NCBI GenBank assembly: GCA_002838945.1
Contig: PGXB01000001.1
Span: 124,001-188,000 of the forward strand
Origin: a candidate division Zixibacteria bacterium HGW-Zixibacteria-1
GTDB taxonomy: Bacteria > Zixibacteria > MSB-5A5 > GN15 > PGXB01
DNA: 64,000 bases
Reading direction: 5' to 3'
Shown piece after piece: positions 24,983 to 33,404 of the stretch. The notes under the pieces are model-generated. The model worked only from the letters and a program-made list of their open reading frames with translations, did no database searches and had not been told where the DNA came from. Both the position numbers and the translations under genes were made by a program. Position 1 is the first letter of the stretch; each line of letters starts with the position of its first letter.

Positions 24983-25990
24983 ATGGATAGAGACGAGGCG
25001 GTGAAATTACTACGGGGTGGCCCGAAGGGGATTGAGGAGTGGAACAGGAGGAGGGTAGAGGGCGAAAATGTACCAAACCTTTTGGATGTTAATCTCAGAA
25101 GTGCCATTCTCAGAAATGCTAATCTCAGCCGTATAAATCTCAGAATAGCTGACCTTTGGAAGGCTGATTTAAGAGGTGCTGATTTGAGAGATGCTGATCT
25201 CAGAATTGCGGATCTTAGAAACGCCGATTTACGAAATGCCAATCTCAGCGGTGCAATTATATATTACACAAGATTTCAAAATACATTACTTTCAAAAACC
25301 ACTTTTATTAGGGCGCAATTGGGCAATACTATCTTGTCATCAGATCTATCAGAGGCAATTGGTCTGGATGAGACAATGCACGATGCTGAGTCATTTATTG
25401 ACGTAAACTCTTTGCTTAAATTCAAAGGCGATCTGCCGGAAAAATTTCTTCGAGGCTGTGGGTTGCGTGATGAAGAAATCGCTTATTTCCGGGCGCAGGT
25501 GGGGAAACCGATAAGGTTCTATACTTGCTTTATCAGTTACAGCACCGCCGATGAGAAATTCGCAACACGCTTGTACAATGATTTCCAGGGAGCCGGAATC
25601 AGATGTTGGAAATGGGATAAAGATGCCCGAACCGGCAAGAGTATCTGGGGCGAGATAGATCATGCAATTAGACAATTCAATAAATTGGTGCTGATTGCGA
25701 GCGAATCATCACTGAAGAGCCCTTATGTGGGCGATGAGATCGAGCGGGCTATTCAAAAAGAGCGGGAATTAATCGGGCGGAAAAACAAGGGTGAATATGA
25801 CGGCGAGACTGATGTCCTTTTCCCGGTGCGAATTGATGATTATATTTTCGAAAAGTGGGAGCATGAACGCAAGGCGGATGTGGTCAAAAAGGTAATCGCT
25901 GACGCCCGCGACTGGGATAAAGACAACGCCAAATATCAGAACGTTCGGGATAAACTGATTGCCGACGTGAAAAAGCAAAGCGACATTTGA
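24983..25990 (+). CDS. pentapeptide-repeat protein with C-terminal TIR domain
   Basis: Cytoplasmic protein of 335 residues. Residues about 32-100 are pentapeptide repeats of the A(D/N)L type (for example RADL-like units LRNANLSRINLRIADLWKAD), forming a right-handed beta-helix. Residues about 172-300 are a TIR fold: RFYTCFISYSTADEKFATRL (box 1), GIRCWKWDKDARTGKSIWGE, LIASESSLKSPYVGDEIERA. The last segment carries acidic residues where TIR NADases have their catalytic Glu. ATG 24983 follows GGGAGG by five bases. It stands alone. TIR proteins of this kind can be NAD-cleaving immune effectors or signalling adaptors; which applies here is not determined. Base composition is more AT-rich than its neighbours, which may indicate transfer. 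Confidence 0.85.
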   Translation: MDRDEAVKLLRGGPKGIEEWNRRRVEGENVPNLLDVNLRSAILRNANLSRINLRIADLWKADLRGADLRDADLRIADLRNADLRNANLSGAIIYYTRFQNTLLSKTTFIRAQLGNTILSSDLSEAIGLDETMHDAESFIDVNSLLKFKGDLPEKFLRGCGLRDEEIAYFRAQVGKPIRFYTCFISYSTADEKFATRLYNDFQGAGIRCWKWDKDARTGKSIWGEIDHAIRQFNKLVLIASESSLKSPYVGDEIERAIQKERELIGRKNKGEYDGETDVLFPVRIDDYIFEKWEHERKADVVKKVIADARDWDKDNAKYQNVRDKLIADVKKQSDI

Positions 25991-26028
25991 AATACTTTGC
26001 CCCGACATCGAAAATAGAGGGAAATTTT

Positions 26029-26178
26029 CTATTCGCAGGAACAGGAGGAGTTATTCAAAAGCGGCAGGATTTTCAAACCCTCCGGCTTATTTGACTTTTG
26101 GATCGCTTCCGGGATGTTTTTTTTCGACTTGCTCTTACAGGCACATTCTTTTTTATCTATCGGTTTTTTGATAGCCAT
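26029..26178 (-). CDS. 49-residue Cys-rich microprotein (two CxC motifs)
   Basis: A short open frame starting at ATG 26178 and ending in TAG. The product is Lys-rich with ECACKSK near the start and ends SSCSCE, so two CxC pairs could bind a metal. It lies 36 bases downstream of the SelW-like selenoprotein in the same orientation and probably shares its transcript. There is no strong ribosome site, only a distant GAG. I do not recognise a family. The sensible amino-acid pattern, the paired CxC motifs and its position support it as a gene; chance is not excluded. Confidence 0.5.
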   Translation of the reverse strand: MAIKKPIDKKECACKSKSKKNIPEAIQKSNKPEGLKILPLLNNSSCSCE

Positions 26179-26214
26179 TTAATAAAACGCAATCTCAATT
26201 AGTTATAACCTTCA

Positions 26215-26445
26215 TTAACGTTTACTCTTTTCTATCAATTCAAAAATCTCTACATGGGTCGGGAAACGCCCGCATTCAGCTTTATTGTCATAAACCGCTT
26301 TTCCGTCAATCGATACCTCGAAAATCCCGTTGTGGCCGTCAACCAATTTGGCCTTAAGTCCGAATTTGGCCTTTATCGCTTCCGCCAGACCGGCGGCTTG
26401 TGGCAGGTAATTTCACTCAACGCAGTATCTTATACTGATATTCAT
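26215..26445 (-). CDS. SelW/Rdx-family selenoprotein (CxxU, in-frame UGA)
   Basis: A 76-residue thioredoxin-like Rdx (SelW/SelT/SelH) protein, readable only if the UGA at 26415-26413 is decoded as selenocysteine. Read this way it begins MNISIRYCVEU (C8-x-x-U11, the family redox motif) and continues NYLPQAAGLAEAIKAKFG, LVDGHNGIFEVSIDG and ECGRFPTHVEIFELI, which is a full-length Rdx fold. AGGAGA precedes ATG 26445 by five bases. A SECIS-like hairpin lies at the right distance after the UGA. The role is presumably a thiol/selenol redox protein; the partner is unknown. Automated annotation would truncate or miss it. The selenocysteine machinery is not in the window. Confidence 0.85.
26382..26396 (-). 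promoter_or_regulatory. bacterial SECIS-like hairpin of the SelW-like gene
   Basis: In the minus-strand transcript, CCGCC-GGUCU-GGCGG begins 17 bases after the UGA: a perfect 5-bp GC stem with apical loop GGUCU. SelB recognition in the E. coli fdhF SECIS depends on a GGUC-type loop at a similar distance, so this is a good functional match. It lies within the coding sequence, as bacterial SECIS elements do. Confidence 0.8.
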
Positions 26446-26510
26446 TTAATTCTCCTGCTGATTTACAGCACAGTATTAAAGTTACGAATGAGGCAACACT
26501 ATTCTTTGAT

Positions 26511-26542
26511 ATAAAACAGGCGGGAGTTAATACCCCCGCCTG
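26511..26542 (-). terminator. terminator of the exported protein gene at 26555-27220
   Basis: CAGGCGGG (26517-26524) pairs with CCCGCCTG (26535-26542). On the minus strand the stem is followed by TTTTAT. It lies 12 bases after the stop of the minus-strand gene and separates it from the selenoprotein gene, which therefore needs its own promoter between about 26446 and 26510. Confidence 0.75.
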
Positions 26543-26554
26543 CCAAAAACAGTT

Positions 26555-27220
26555 TTATTCGCCCTCGGGAATATCCTGCCACTTGATGGTTTTAACCATC
26601 TCCAGCACTTCCTTGAATATTTTCGGGAAGAACACACTTTCGCATGACAGCAGGCAGGTCATCATTAAATTATCTTTCTTGATAGCCACAATACCGACGC
26701 TGTAGGTTCTCGGGATCGTCTCGCCCATACCCAATTTCTTGAGATAATGGACGGTTCCCTGCCACTGGCTGGCCTCATAGTCATCAACCTTGATAAAATC
26801 CTTGGCGACTGTTTTGAGCCCTTCGAGAGAAAGGTTTTCCTCCAGAGGCTGAAGATCTTTCAAAACTTCTTTTTTGACTTTGGACGAATAAGAGTTCCTG
26901 ATCAGGGAATCAACATACACAGCCGGCGTAAATTCGACTTCATCGACATGAATATTCAAAATCGGAATCCTGGCCATGGCCGGATACTGCATAAGTTCCG
27001 GCGGGATTTCATACTGTTGCTGGGTCAAGACCAGGCGAAGTTCCTTGTCCGGTTTTTGAAGTTCCGGTTTCCAGTTACCAAGACAAGTGATCTGGAAATC
27101 ATACGCGGCATCGGTATAAACATTATTTTCGAGATCGCCCGATTTTTTTGATTTCTTCCGGGCAAAGACGCTGGGAACACAGATTAAAATGGCCAGCAGG
27201 ATAATTAACAGACGTTTCAT
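26555..27220 (-). CDS. exported protein of unknown function
   Basis: A 221-residue protein with a clear signal peptide (KRLLIILLAILICVPSVFA) followed by RKKSKKSGD. The mature part begins with YTDAAYDFQITCLGNWKPEL, a pattern seen in proteins of the PsbP/'photosystem-like' or DUF1795-type fold that bind at the cell envelope, but I cannot assign a family with confidence. Later CLLSCE holds two cysteines. It is monocistronic, with its own terminator, and is divergent from the two-component system at 27541. The function is unknown. Confidence 0.75.
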   Translation of the reverse strand: MKRLLIILLAILICVPSVFARKKSKKSGDLENNVYTDAAYDFQITCLGNWKPELQKPDKELRLVLTQQQYEIPPELMQYPAMARIPILNIHVDEVEFTPAVYVDSLIRNSYSSKVKKEVLKDLQPLEENLSLEGLKTVAKDFIKVDDYEASQWQGTVHYLKKLGMGETIPRTYSVGIVAIKKDNLMMTCLLSCESVFFPKIFKEVLEMVKTIKWQDIPEGE

Positions 27221-27540
27221 GGTATAAATAACCTCCCCGTTGCTTTAGCCCTTTTGCGCGGACCGGTTAAATCATTGAGGATAATGAATTTCACTCTCAC
27301 TTCCCAATAATCACAAAACAATCATACAAAGGAATTCGACATTTGTCCACTAATTAATTTTACCGAAAATTAACAGAAAGTTCCAGAATAAAGCCAAGCA
27401 CCCGAAGGAGTAAACTCCTCTTGTTGACAACAAATCGGTTTAGTAATAACTTAAACACCGGGCCGTTTGCGTGGGACGGGGAATCGATGCGTATAAGTAT
27501 AAATTTCACGGCCGCTTAGTTGTTTAGCGAAGGGATCAGG
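27221..27540. other. 320-base divergent intergenic region
   Basis: It separates the exported protein (minus) from the histidine kinase (plus). The motif TTGTTGACAACAA (27421-27433) contains a TTGACA box and is an inverted repeat (TTGTT/AACAA); the 12 bases TTGTTGACAACA also occur at 13402-13413. A -10 is not clear (TAACTT at 17 bases). No gene is visible. Confidence 0.35.
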
Positions 27541-28875
27541 ATGAAAACAAGACGGGATATCAAGCCGACCAGATTCGCCCTCTATATCTTTGTGGGGCTG
27601 ATTATTTTCTGCGTCGCCCAATTATCCTGGTGGATAATTTATCAGATCGATTTAAGCAAACAGCTGAGCCGTCACCAGACGGAACTCCTGGATCAGCGCA
27701 TCGAAATCATCGGACTGACCGCCAACCGCTGTTTTCAGCAAAGAATAAGCGTGATTACATATGCCATGAATATGGCGCAGGATCAGGGAAAATTTTTCGA
27801 CAGCCTGCTGGCCGACAGCATCATAATCGGATATTCGTCAAGCGGGGTTCCGGCGGGAACCGCGAAAAACTCCGGGCGGGCTGATTCGACCTTCTATGCC
27901 GATATCGGCGGCGGGACAACTATTTTCTTCGATCCGAAATTCCCGGGACAGTTGCTTGGAGACGCAAAGGACGCCATCGATTACAATCCTTCCGGAAAAC
28001 ATGGCGGCAAAAATATGACCTGGGTCGATCCCGCCATGTTCGCGGTTCTTCCCGAGGTGGAGGAAGAACTGACTCGATCGACTCATGGCCGGATAATGAT
28101 GTTCGCTTCCGAGGGCAGTTTTTTTGTCCTGATTACATTATTCGGGGCCTTCCTGATATACCGGACGCTGCAGCGATCCGAGGAGTTGACTTTTCGCCAG
28201 CAGAATTTTATCCATGCCGTGACGCATGAATTTCGCACGCCGCTGACTTCACTGCGGCTGTACATCCAGACGCTTCAGTCGGGAAAACTGAATGACGACA
28301 AGAAGCATGATTTGTACGGTAAGATGCTTGATGACTGCTACCGGCTGGAAGGCATGGTCGATAATGTTCTCGAGGCGGGCCGCTCCGGCCGGCAGGATTA
28401 CCGCCTTAATCTGGAAAAAACCGATCTGACCGGCGACCTCGGTGAATATCTCGACAATCTCCAGCCGCTGCTTGACGGGTTGGGCGGAAAAATCGAGCGG
28501 CATCTCGAGCCGAATATCACGGTCAGAGCCGATTATCAGGCGCTCGAAAGAGCGGTTCGGGCCATTATCGAAAATGCCCTGAAATATTCGAAGCCGGAAA
28601 ATAGAAAAATCAGCGTATCATTGTCGCGGCAGGGCGCCTTTGCCTGCATCGACATCACCGATAACGGCGTCGGCATCCCGGTAAAAGAACAAAAATATAT
28701 TTTCGACCGTTTTTACCGTATCGGTGATGAATCGACCCGAACGGTCAAGGGAACCGGGCTGGGGCTGTACCTGGTGCGCCAGGCGGTCGAGGCGCATGGC
28801 GGCACGGTCGAAATCAGATCCGAAGGCATCGGCCACGGCTCGGTGTTCACGATTAAATTGCCCCTGGTGCAATAG
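27541..28875 (+). CDS. membrane sensor histidine kinase
   Basis: Sensor kinase of 444 residues. An N-terminal helix (about 13-35, FALYIFVGLIIFCVAQLSWW), a periplasmic domain of about 150 residues and a second helix (FVLITLFGAFLIYRTL) are followed by HisKA with H229 in THEFRTPLTSLRLYI. The ATPase domain has IENALKYS (N box), DNGVGIP (G1), IFDRFYR (F box) and GTGLGLYLV (G2). The ATG at 27541 is preferred to TTG 27520. It is directly followed by its response regulator (stop TAG then ATG with no gap). The signal sensed in the periplasm is unknown. Confidence 0.93.
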   Translation: MKTRRDIKPTRFALYIFVGLIIFCVAQLSWWIIYQIDLSKQLSRHQTELLDQRIEIIGLTANRCFQQRISVITYAMNMAQDQGKFFDSLLADSIIIGYSSSGVPAGTAKNSGRADSTFYADIGGGTTIFFDPKFPGQLLGDAKDAIDYNPSGKHGGKNMTWVDPAMFAVLPEVEEELTRSTHGRIMMFASEGSFFVLITLFGAFLIYRTLQRSEELTFRQQNFIHAVTHEFRTPLTSLRLYIQTLQSGKLNDDKKHDLYGKMLDDCYRLEGMVDNVLEAGRSGRQDYRLNLEKTDLTGDLGEYLDNLQPLLDGLGGKIERHLEPNITVRADYQALERAVRAIIENALKYSKPENRKISVSLSRQGAFACIDITDNGVGIPVKEQKYIFDRFYRIGDESTRTVKGTGLGLYLVRQAVEAHGGTVEIRSEGIGHGSVFTIKLPLVQ

Positions 28876-29577
28876 ATGAAAAAAAAGATTTTGATTGTCG
28901 AGGACGAAGAGCATATCGCCGACGGGCTTCAGTTGAATCTCGAAGCGGAGGGGTATGAGACGGTCATTGCCTCCGACGGCCAGATGGCGCTGGACTACTG
29001 GCGGCAGGGCGGTTTCGATTTGATAATTCTCGACATCATGCTTCCGGGCAGGGACGGGCTCGAAGTGTGCCGGACCATTCGCAAAGAGGCCGGGCGCGTT
29101 CCGGTGCTGTTTCTGTCGGCCCGCGACCGCGAGGATGATCGTGTCGCCGGTTTGCTGGCCGGCGGCGATGACTACATGACCAAACCGTTCAATCTCAAGG
29201 AATTGATTCTCAGAGTAGCGGCCATCTTCCGCCGACAGGTATGGTACAGCACCAGTCCGCTCGATGATAACCAGGTCAAATTCGGTGATTTCTGGGTCGA
29301 TACCAACACCTACAAAGCATCCGGCGTCGACGGCGAGATCGAGCTATCCCAGAAAGAAGTCATGATCATGAAATTTCTGGCCGAACACGCCGATGAGGTC
29401 GTCACGCGCGACATGCTGCTCAACGCCGTCTGGGGGTACAATGTTTATCCATCAAGCCGGACGGTCGATAATTTTATCGTCAGGCTGCGCAAAATATTCG
29501 AGCCGGATCAGGCCAATCCCAAATATATTCACACCATTCGCGGAGCCGGGTATAAATTCACTCCCGACGGCGAATGA
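28876..29577 (+). CDS. OmpR/PhoB-family response regulator
   Basis: A 233-residue regulator. The receiver domain (about 4-118) has VEDEEHI, phospho-Asp in ILDIMLPG (D53), LFLSARD and MTKPFN. The winged-helix DNA-binding domain (about 135-230) has ELSQKEVMIMKFLAEHADEV, TRDMLLNAVWGY, RTVDNFIVRLRKIFE and HTIRGAGYKF. It is the cognate partner of the kinase immediately upstream. Target genes are not visible; the adjacent hem operon is convergent, so it is not its obvious target. The stop is 17 bases from the hemN stop on the other strand. Confidence 0.95.
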   Translation: MKKKILIVEDEEHIADGLQLNLEAEGYETVIASDGQMALDYWRQGGFDLIILDIMLPGRDGLEVCRTIRKEAGRVPVLFLSARDREDDRVAGLLAGGDDYMTKPFNLKELILRVAAIFRRQVWYSTSPLDDNQVKFGDFWVDTNTYKASGVDGEIELSQKEVMIMKFLAEHADEVVTRDMLLNAVWGYNVYPSSRTVDNFIVRLRKIFEPDQANPKYIHTIRGAGYKFTPDGE

Positions 29578-29594
29578 CCGGGCTGCTAATCGGA

Positions 29595-30992
29595 TTAAAT
29601 TGTTCTTGAGAAAGTCGGTTTTTTGCCGGGAAGTCGGCCGCCAAGGTAGTTGTCATAGGTCATGGCGATGTTCCGGATAAAGGTCCGGCCGACCGGCGTG
29701 ACTTTGATACCGCCGTTGTGCATTTCGAGGAAATCATCGGTAAAAAACTCGGCCAGTTTTTGATGTTCATCCGTGAAATAAGTATGATAATCGATACCGA
29801 ATTTTTCCTTGAGATCATTGAAATCAAGGCGGAAATTGCACATCAATGACATAATGACGTTCTGGCGGATGAGGTCGTCATAGGATAGTATCATCCCGCG
29901 ATAAGTCGCGAGACGCTCTTCACCGATGACATTCATATAGGCGTCAAGGCTCGAATGATTCTGGAAGAAAGAATGATTGATATAGCCGATCGACGACATC
30001 CCCAGACCGATCATATCGGGCGATGACTGCACCGTGTAGCCCATAAAGTTTCGGTACAGGCGGCCGTCCTCCTGCGCGATCGACAGCTCATCCTCGGGAA
30101 GCGCAAAATGATCCATGCCGATCTGGCGATAACCGTGACCGGTGAATATTTTGACGGCATCGGCAAATAGGCGGTACTTGATCTCGGTGGCGGGAAGATC
30201 ATCGGGGCTGATTTTTTTCTGGTTGGCTTTGGCATCCGGCAAATAAGCAAAGCTGTAAAGAGCGACCCGATCCGGTTTAAGCTGGACGGCTTTTAGAAGT
30301 GACCCGTCGAACCGCTCAATGGTCTGTTTCGGCAACCCATAAATCAGATCAATATTGATACCCTTGAATTTCAGCTGGCGGCAGTATTCGACTACTTCGC
30401 TGACAAGTTCGAATGACTGGATGCGGCCGATGGCCTCCTGGACGGTCGGATCGACATCCTGCACCCCGACCGAGATACGGTTGAAACCGCGGCCCGCCAG
30501 ATAATCGAGCTGCTCGAAAGTGGTGACGCGCGGATCGATCTCCAGCGATTTCTCACATCCCGGAATAAATTCGAAATTTTCTTCGAGAGCACCGAGAATG
30601 CGATTGAAATCATCGATCTCGACATAGGTCGGCGTTCCGCCTCCGAAATGGAGCTGGCTGATTTTTTTCCGCCCGCCGAGCAATTCGGCGGTCAGCTTTA
30701 TTTCGGTAATCAGGGCATCGATGTACTTTTTTACACGATCGGAACTTTTGGTTATATAGGTGTTGCATCCGCAGTAATAACATCGCCTGCGGCAGAAGGG
30801 AATATGCACGTATGCCGCTAGCGGTTGGTCGGTCTGCTTCGAGGCCGTTTTCAGGGCCGCCGCATAATTTTCGGAGATTACCTTGTCCGACCACACCGGC
30901 GCCGTCGGATAACTCGTGTATCTGGGGCCGGGGCGGTCGTACTTACGGAGCAACTCGACCGGCACCTTTATTGAACCATTGTTGTCGGACAT
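29595..30992 (-). CDS. hemN: oxygen-independent coproporphyrinogen III oxidase (radical SAM)
   Basis: Radical-SAM enzyme of 465 residues that converts coproporphyrinogen III to protoporphyrinogen IX without oxygen. The cluster motif is CRRRCYYCGC (CX3CX2CXC), followed by LHFGGGTPTYVE and EIDPRVTTFEQ. The long C-terminal domain and YTSYPTAPVW near the start match true HemN rather than HemW. It is the last gene of the hem operon, one base after hemE. An oxygen-independent enzyme fits an anaerobic host. It ends 17 bases from the convergent response regulator. Confidence 0.93.
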   Translation of the reverse strand: MSDNNGSIKVPVELLRKYDRPGPRYTSYPTAPVWSDKVISENYAAALKTASKQTDQPLAAYVHIPFCRRRCYYCGCNTYITKSSDRVKKYIDALITEIKLTAELLGGRKKISQLHFGGGTPTYVEIDDFNRILGALEENFEFIPGCEKSLEIDPRVTTFEQLDYLAGRGFNRISVGVQDVDPTVQEAIGRIQSFELVSEVVEYCRQLKFKGINIDLIYGLPKQTIERFDGSLLKAVQLKPDRVALYSFAYLPDAKANQKKISPDDLPATEIKYRLFADAVKIFTGHGYRQIGMDHFALPEDELSIAQEDGRLYRNFMGYTVQSSPDMIGLGMSSIGYINHSFFQNHSSLDAYMNVIGEERLATYRGMILSYDDLIRQNVIMSLMCNFRLDFNDLKEKFGIDYHTYFTDEHQKLAEFFTDDFLEMHNGGIKVTPVGRTFIRNIAMTYDNYLGGRLPGKKPTFSRTI

Positions 30993-30993
30993 A

Positions 30994-32019
30994 TCATTTC
31001 CTGTAATTGCGCACTGTTTCTACCATGGTATGAACCGATTCGATGGGGGTTTTGACCATAATGCCATGACCGAGATTGAAAATCAGCCGCGAGAGATCAT
31101 CGACACTGTCCAGAAGCGCCTTCGTTTTTTCCCGCACATGCTCGACCGAACCGAAGAGCACCGCCGGATCCAGGTTCCCCTGCATCGCTTTACCGGGCAG
31201 CATCCTGGCCGCGGCCGCCAGATTCATGCGGTAATCGATGCTGACCACTTCGCAATCGACATCTTTAATCATATCGATATATGGCGCGATATTATTCACA
31301 AATAAAATACGCGGGACATTCTTCCCGGCGATTGAACTAAATATTTTATTGACGGCATCGACCGACATGGTCTTGAAATCATCGCGGGAAAGCACCCCGC
31401 CCCAGCTTTCGAACAATTGCACCGTATCGGCACCGGCCTCGATTTGTGCCTCGAGATAACGGGCGGTGATTTTCGAAAGAAAATCGATCAATCGTTTTGC
31501 CGCCGATGGATATTGATGTATAAACTTTTTGGCGATATCGAAATTTTTGGAGCCTTTGCCCTGAATAAGATAGCAGGCTACCGTGAAGGGCGAGCCGGCA
31601 AAACCGATCAGCGGTTTATCGGGAAGAATCTCTTTTATTTTCCTGATGCCGTCCAGCACATAAGGCATTTCGGCGGCAATATCGAATTCGATCAGGCGGT
31701 CGATGTCTTCCGGTTTGGTTATCGGCGCTTCGATTTCGGGGCCGCCGTCGGGAAAATCAATCTTGACGCCCATCGGTTCCAGAATCGTGAGAATGTCGGA
31801 AAAGAGAATGGCGGCATCGAGATCGAATCGCGCGATCGGCTGCCTGACAACTTCGGCGATAAGTTCCGGTGTCCGGCACAACTCCAGAAACGAAACTTTG
31901 TCACGAATCGCCTGGTATTCGGGCAAATAACGCCCCGCCTGGCGCATGATCCAGACCGGAATCGGCCCGTCATTGCGGCCGTAACAGGCTTTGATAAAGT
32001 TGCTGTCGGCTATTGCCAC
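30994..32019 (-). CDS. hemE: uroporphyrinogen decarboxylase
   Basis: A 341-residue cytoplasmic enzyme that removes four carboxyl groups from uroporphyrinogen III. The signature near the N-terminus, PVWIMRQAGRYLPEY, is intact with the catalytic Arg residues. Other family segments include AILFSDILTILEPMG, GFAGSPFTVACYLI, LFESWGGVLS and FNLGHGI. It starts with GTG at 32019, overlapping the end of hemL by ten bases, and is followed one base later by hemN. The family assignment is firm. Confidence 0.95.
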   Translation of the reverse strand: MAIADSNFIKACYGRNDGPIPVWIMRQAGRYLPEYQAIRDKVSFLELCRTPELIAEVVRQPIARFDLDAAILFSDILTILEPMGVKIDFPDGGPEIEAPITKPEDIDRLIEFDIAAEMPYVLDGIRKIKEILPDKPLIGFAGSPFTVACYLIQGKGSKNFDIAKKFIHQYPSAAKRLIDFLSKITARYLEAQIEAGADTVQLFESWGGVLSRDDFKTMSVDAVNKIFSSIAGKNVPRILFVNNIAPYIDMIKDVDCEVVSIDYRMNLAAAARMLPGKAMQGNLDPAVLFGSVEHVREKTKALLDSVDDLSRLIFNLGHGIMVKTPIESVHTMVETVRNYRK

Positions 32020-33317
32020 TTATGCGCCTCCTGCCGGATGGCATCGGCCAGAGTCGATGCGGCATCCTTGAGCATCACTTCGGTATGCGCCGCCGAAATG
32101 AAGCAGACTTCATACCCCGATGGCGGCAGGTAAATGCCGCTGTTCAATATTTTTTCATGGACACGGTTATAATGCGAGATACCGTCGGAGTCGATTCGGT
32201 CGGCGCGGCGCGGCAGGTCATTCTGGAAGACAATCCAGTATATCGAAGCCACTCCCGCAACATTGATAGTATAGCCCTTGAGTTTCTCGGTCAATTCGCT
32301 GACAAACAAGCGGTTTTTTCGTTCCAGATCGCTGTATATTTTGCCATCGGCTAATTTATTAAGCGTCGCCAATCCCGCCGTCATGGCCATTGGATTACCT
32401 GACAAGGTGCCGGCCTGATAGACCGGCCCGAGCGGCGAGAGGACATCCATGATATCGGCCCGGCCGCCAAAGGCGCCGACCGGCATGCCGCCGCCGATAA
32501 TTTTGCCATAGGTGATCAGGTCGGGGAATATCCCGTAATAGGCCGCGGCGCCTTCAAGTCCCAGCCGGAAACCGGTGATGACTTCATCGAGAATCAGCAG
32601 GGCGCCGTGCTTTTCGGTGAGGGCGCGCAGCAAACGCATGAAATCATGCCGCTGAACCAGCAGGCCGTTGTTGGCGGGGATGCCTTCGATAATGGCCGCC
32701 GCCAGTTTATCACCATGTTCATTGAAAAAACTTTCCAGAGCTTCTTCATCATCGAGCGGCAATACCGCTGTCTGGCTGGTAATGCTTTCCGGGACCCCGG
32801 CCGATGACGGCTGCCCGAAAGTAACCAGCCCGGAACCGGCTTTAACCAGCAGATGGTCCGAATGCCCATGATAGCAGCCCTCGAACTTAAGAATCATGTC
32901 GCGCCCGGTATAACCGCGGGCGGTGCGGATGGCCGACATAACCGCTTCGGTTCCGGAAGAGACAAAACGAATTTTTTCGATTGATTCGACATGCCTGACG
33001 ATAAAATCGGCCAGCTTGTATTCAAGTTCCGTCGAGGCGCCGAAAGTCATTCCCCTCTCCGCCTGTTTCTTGACGGCGGCGACCACATCCGGATCGCCGT
33101 GCCCCAAAATCAGCGGTCCCCAGGAAGAGCAGAAATCAAGATAGCGGTTACCGTCAACATCATAAAGATAGGCCCCTTCGCCTCTTTCGATGAAACGCGG
33201 AATTCCGCCGACTGATTTGAAGGCCCGAACCGGCGAATTGACGCCGCCGGGGATGACTTTGGAAGATTTTTCCAGAAGCTCCTGCGATTTCTCGGTGCTG
33301 AACTTTTTGCCGTCCAT
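32010..33317 (-). CDS. hemL: glutamate-1-semialdehyde 2,1-aminomutase
   Basis: PLP-dependent aminomutase of about 435 residues that makes 5-aminolevulinate in the C5 pathway. Recognisable segments are VIPGGVNSPVRAFKSVGGIP, SGTEAVMSAIRTARG, LDEVITGFRLG, and the PLP-lysine region TYGKIIGGGMPVGAFGG. ATG 33317 is used, nine bases after AGGGA; TTG 33326 would put the start directly against that site. It lies 87 bases after hemD and overlaps hemE by ten bases. With hemA, it shows that 5-aminolevulinate is made from glutamyl-tRNA. Confidence 0.95.
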   Translation of the reverse strand: MDGKKFSTEKSQELLEKSSKVIPGGVNSPVRAFKSVGGIPRFIERGEGAYLYDVDGNRYLDFCSSWGPLILGHGDPDVVAAVKKQAERGMTFGASTELEYKLADFIVRHVESIEKIRFVSSGTEAVMSAIRTARGYTGRDMILKFEGCYHGHSDHLLVKAGSGLVTFGQPSSAGVPESITSQTAVLPLDDEEALESFFNEHGDKLAAAIIEGIPANNGLLVQRHDFMRLLRALTEKHGALLILDEVITGFRLGLEGAAAYYGIFPDLITYGKIIGGGMPVGAFGGRADIMDVLSPLGPVYQAGTLSGNPMAMTAGLATLNKLADGKIYSDLERKNRLFVSELTEKLKGYTINVAGVASIYWIVFQNDLPRRADRIDSDGISHYNRVHEKILNSGIYLPPSGYEVCFISAAHTEVMLKDAASTLADAIRQEAHKWQ

Positions 33318-33404
33318 TATTATCAATCCCTCTACTATTTTTCCCGGTTTATCCCAGCCGATTTTAATAACATTTCCGGCGCCGGATTGTTTCCATAAAT
33401 TATA

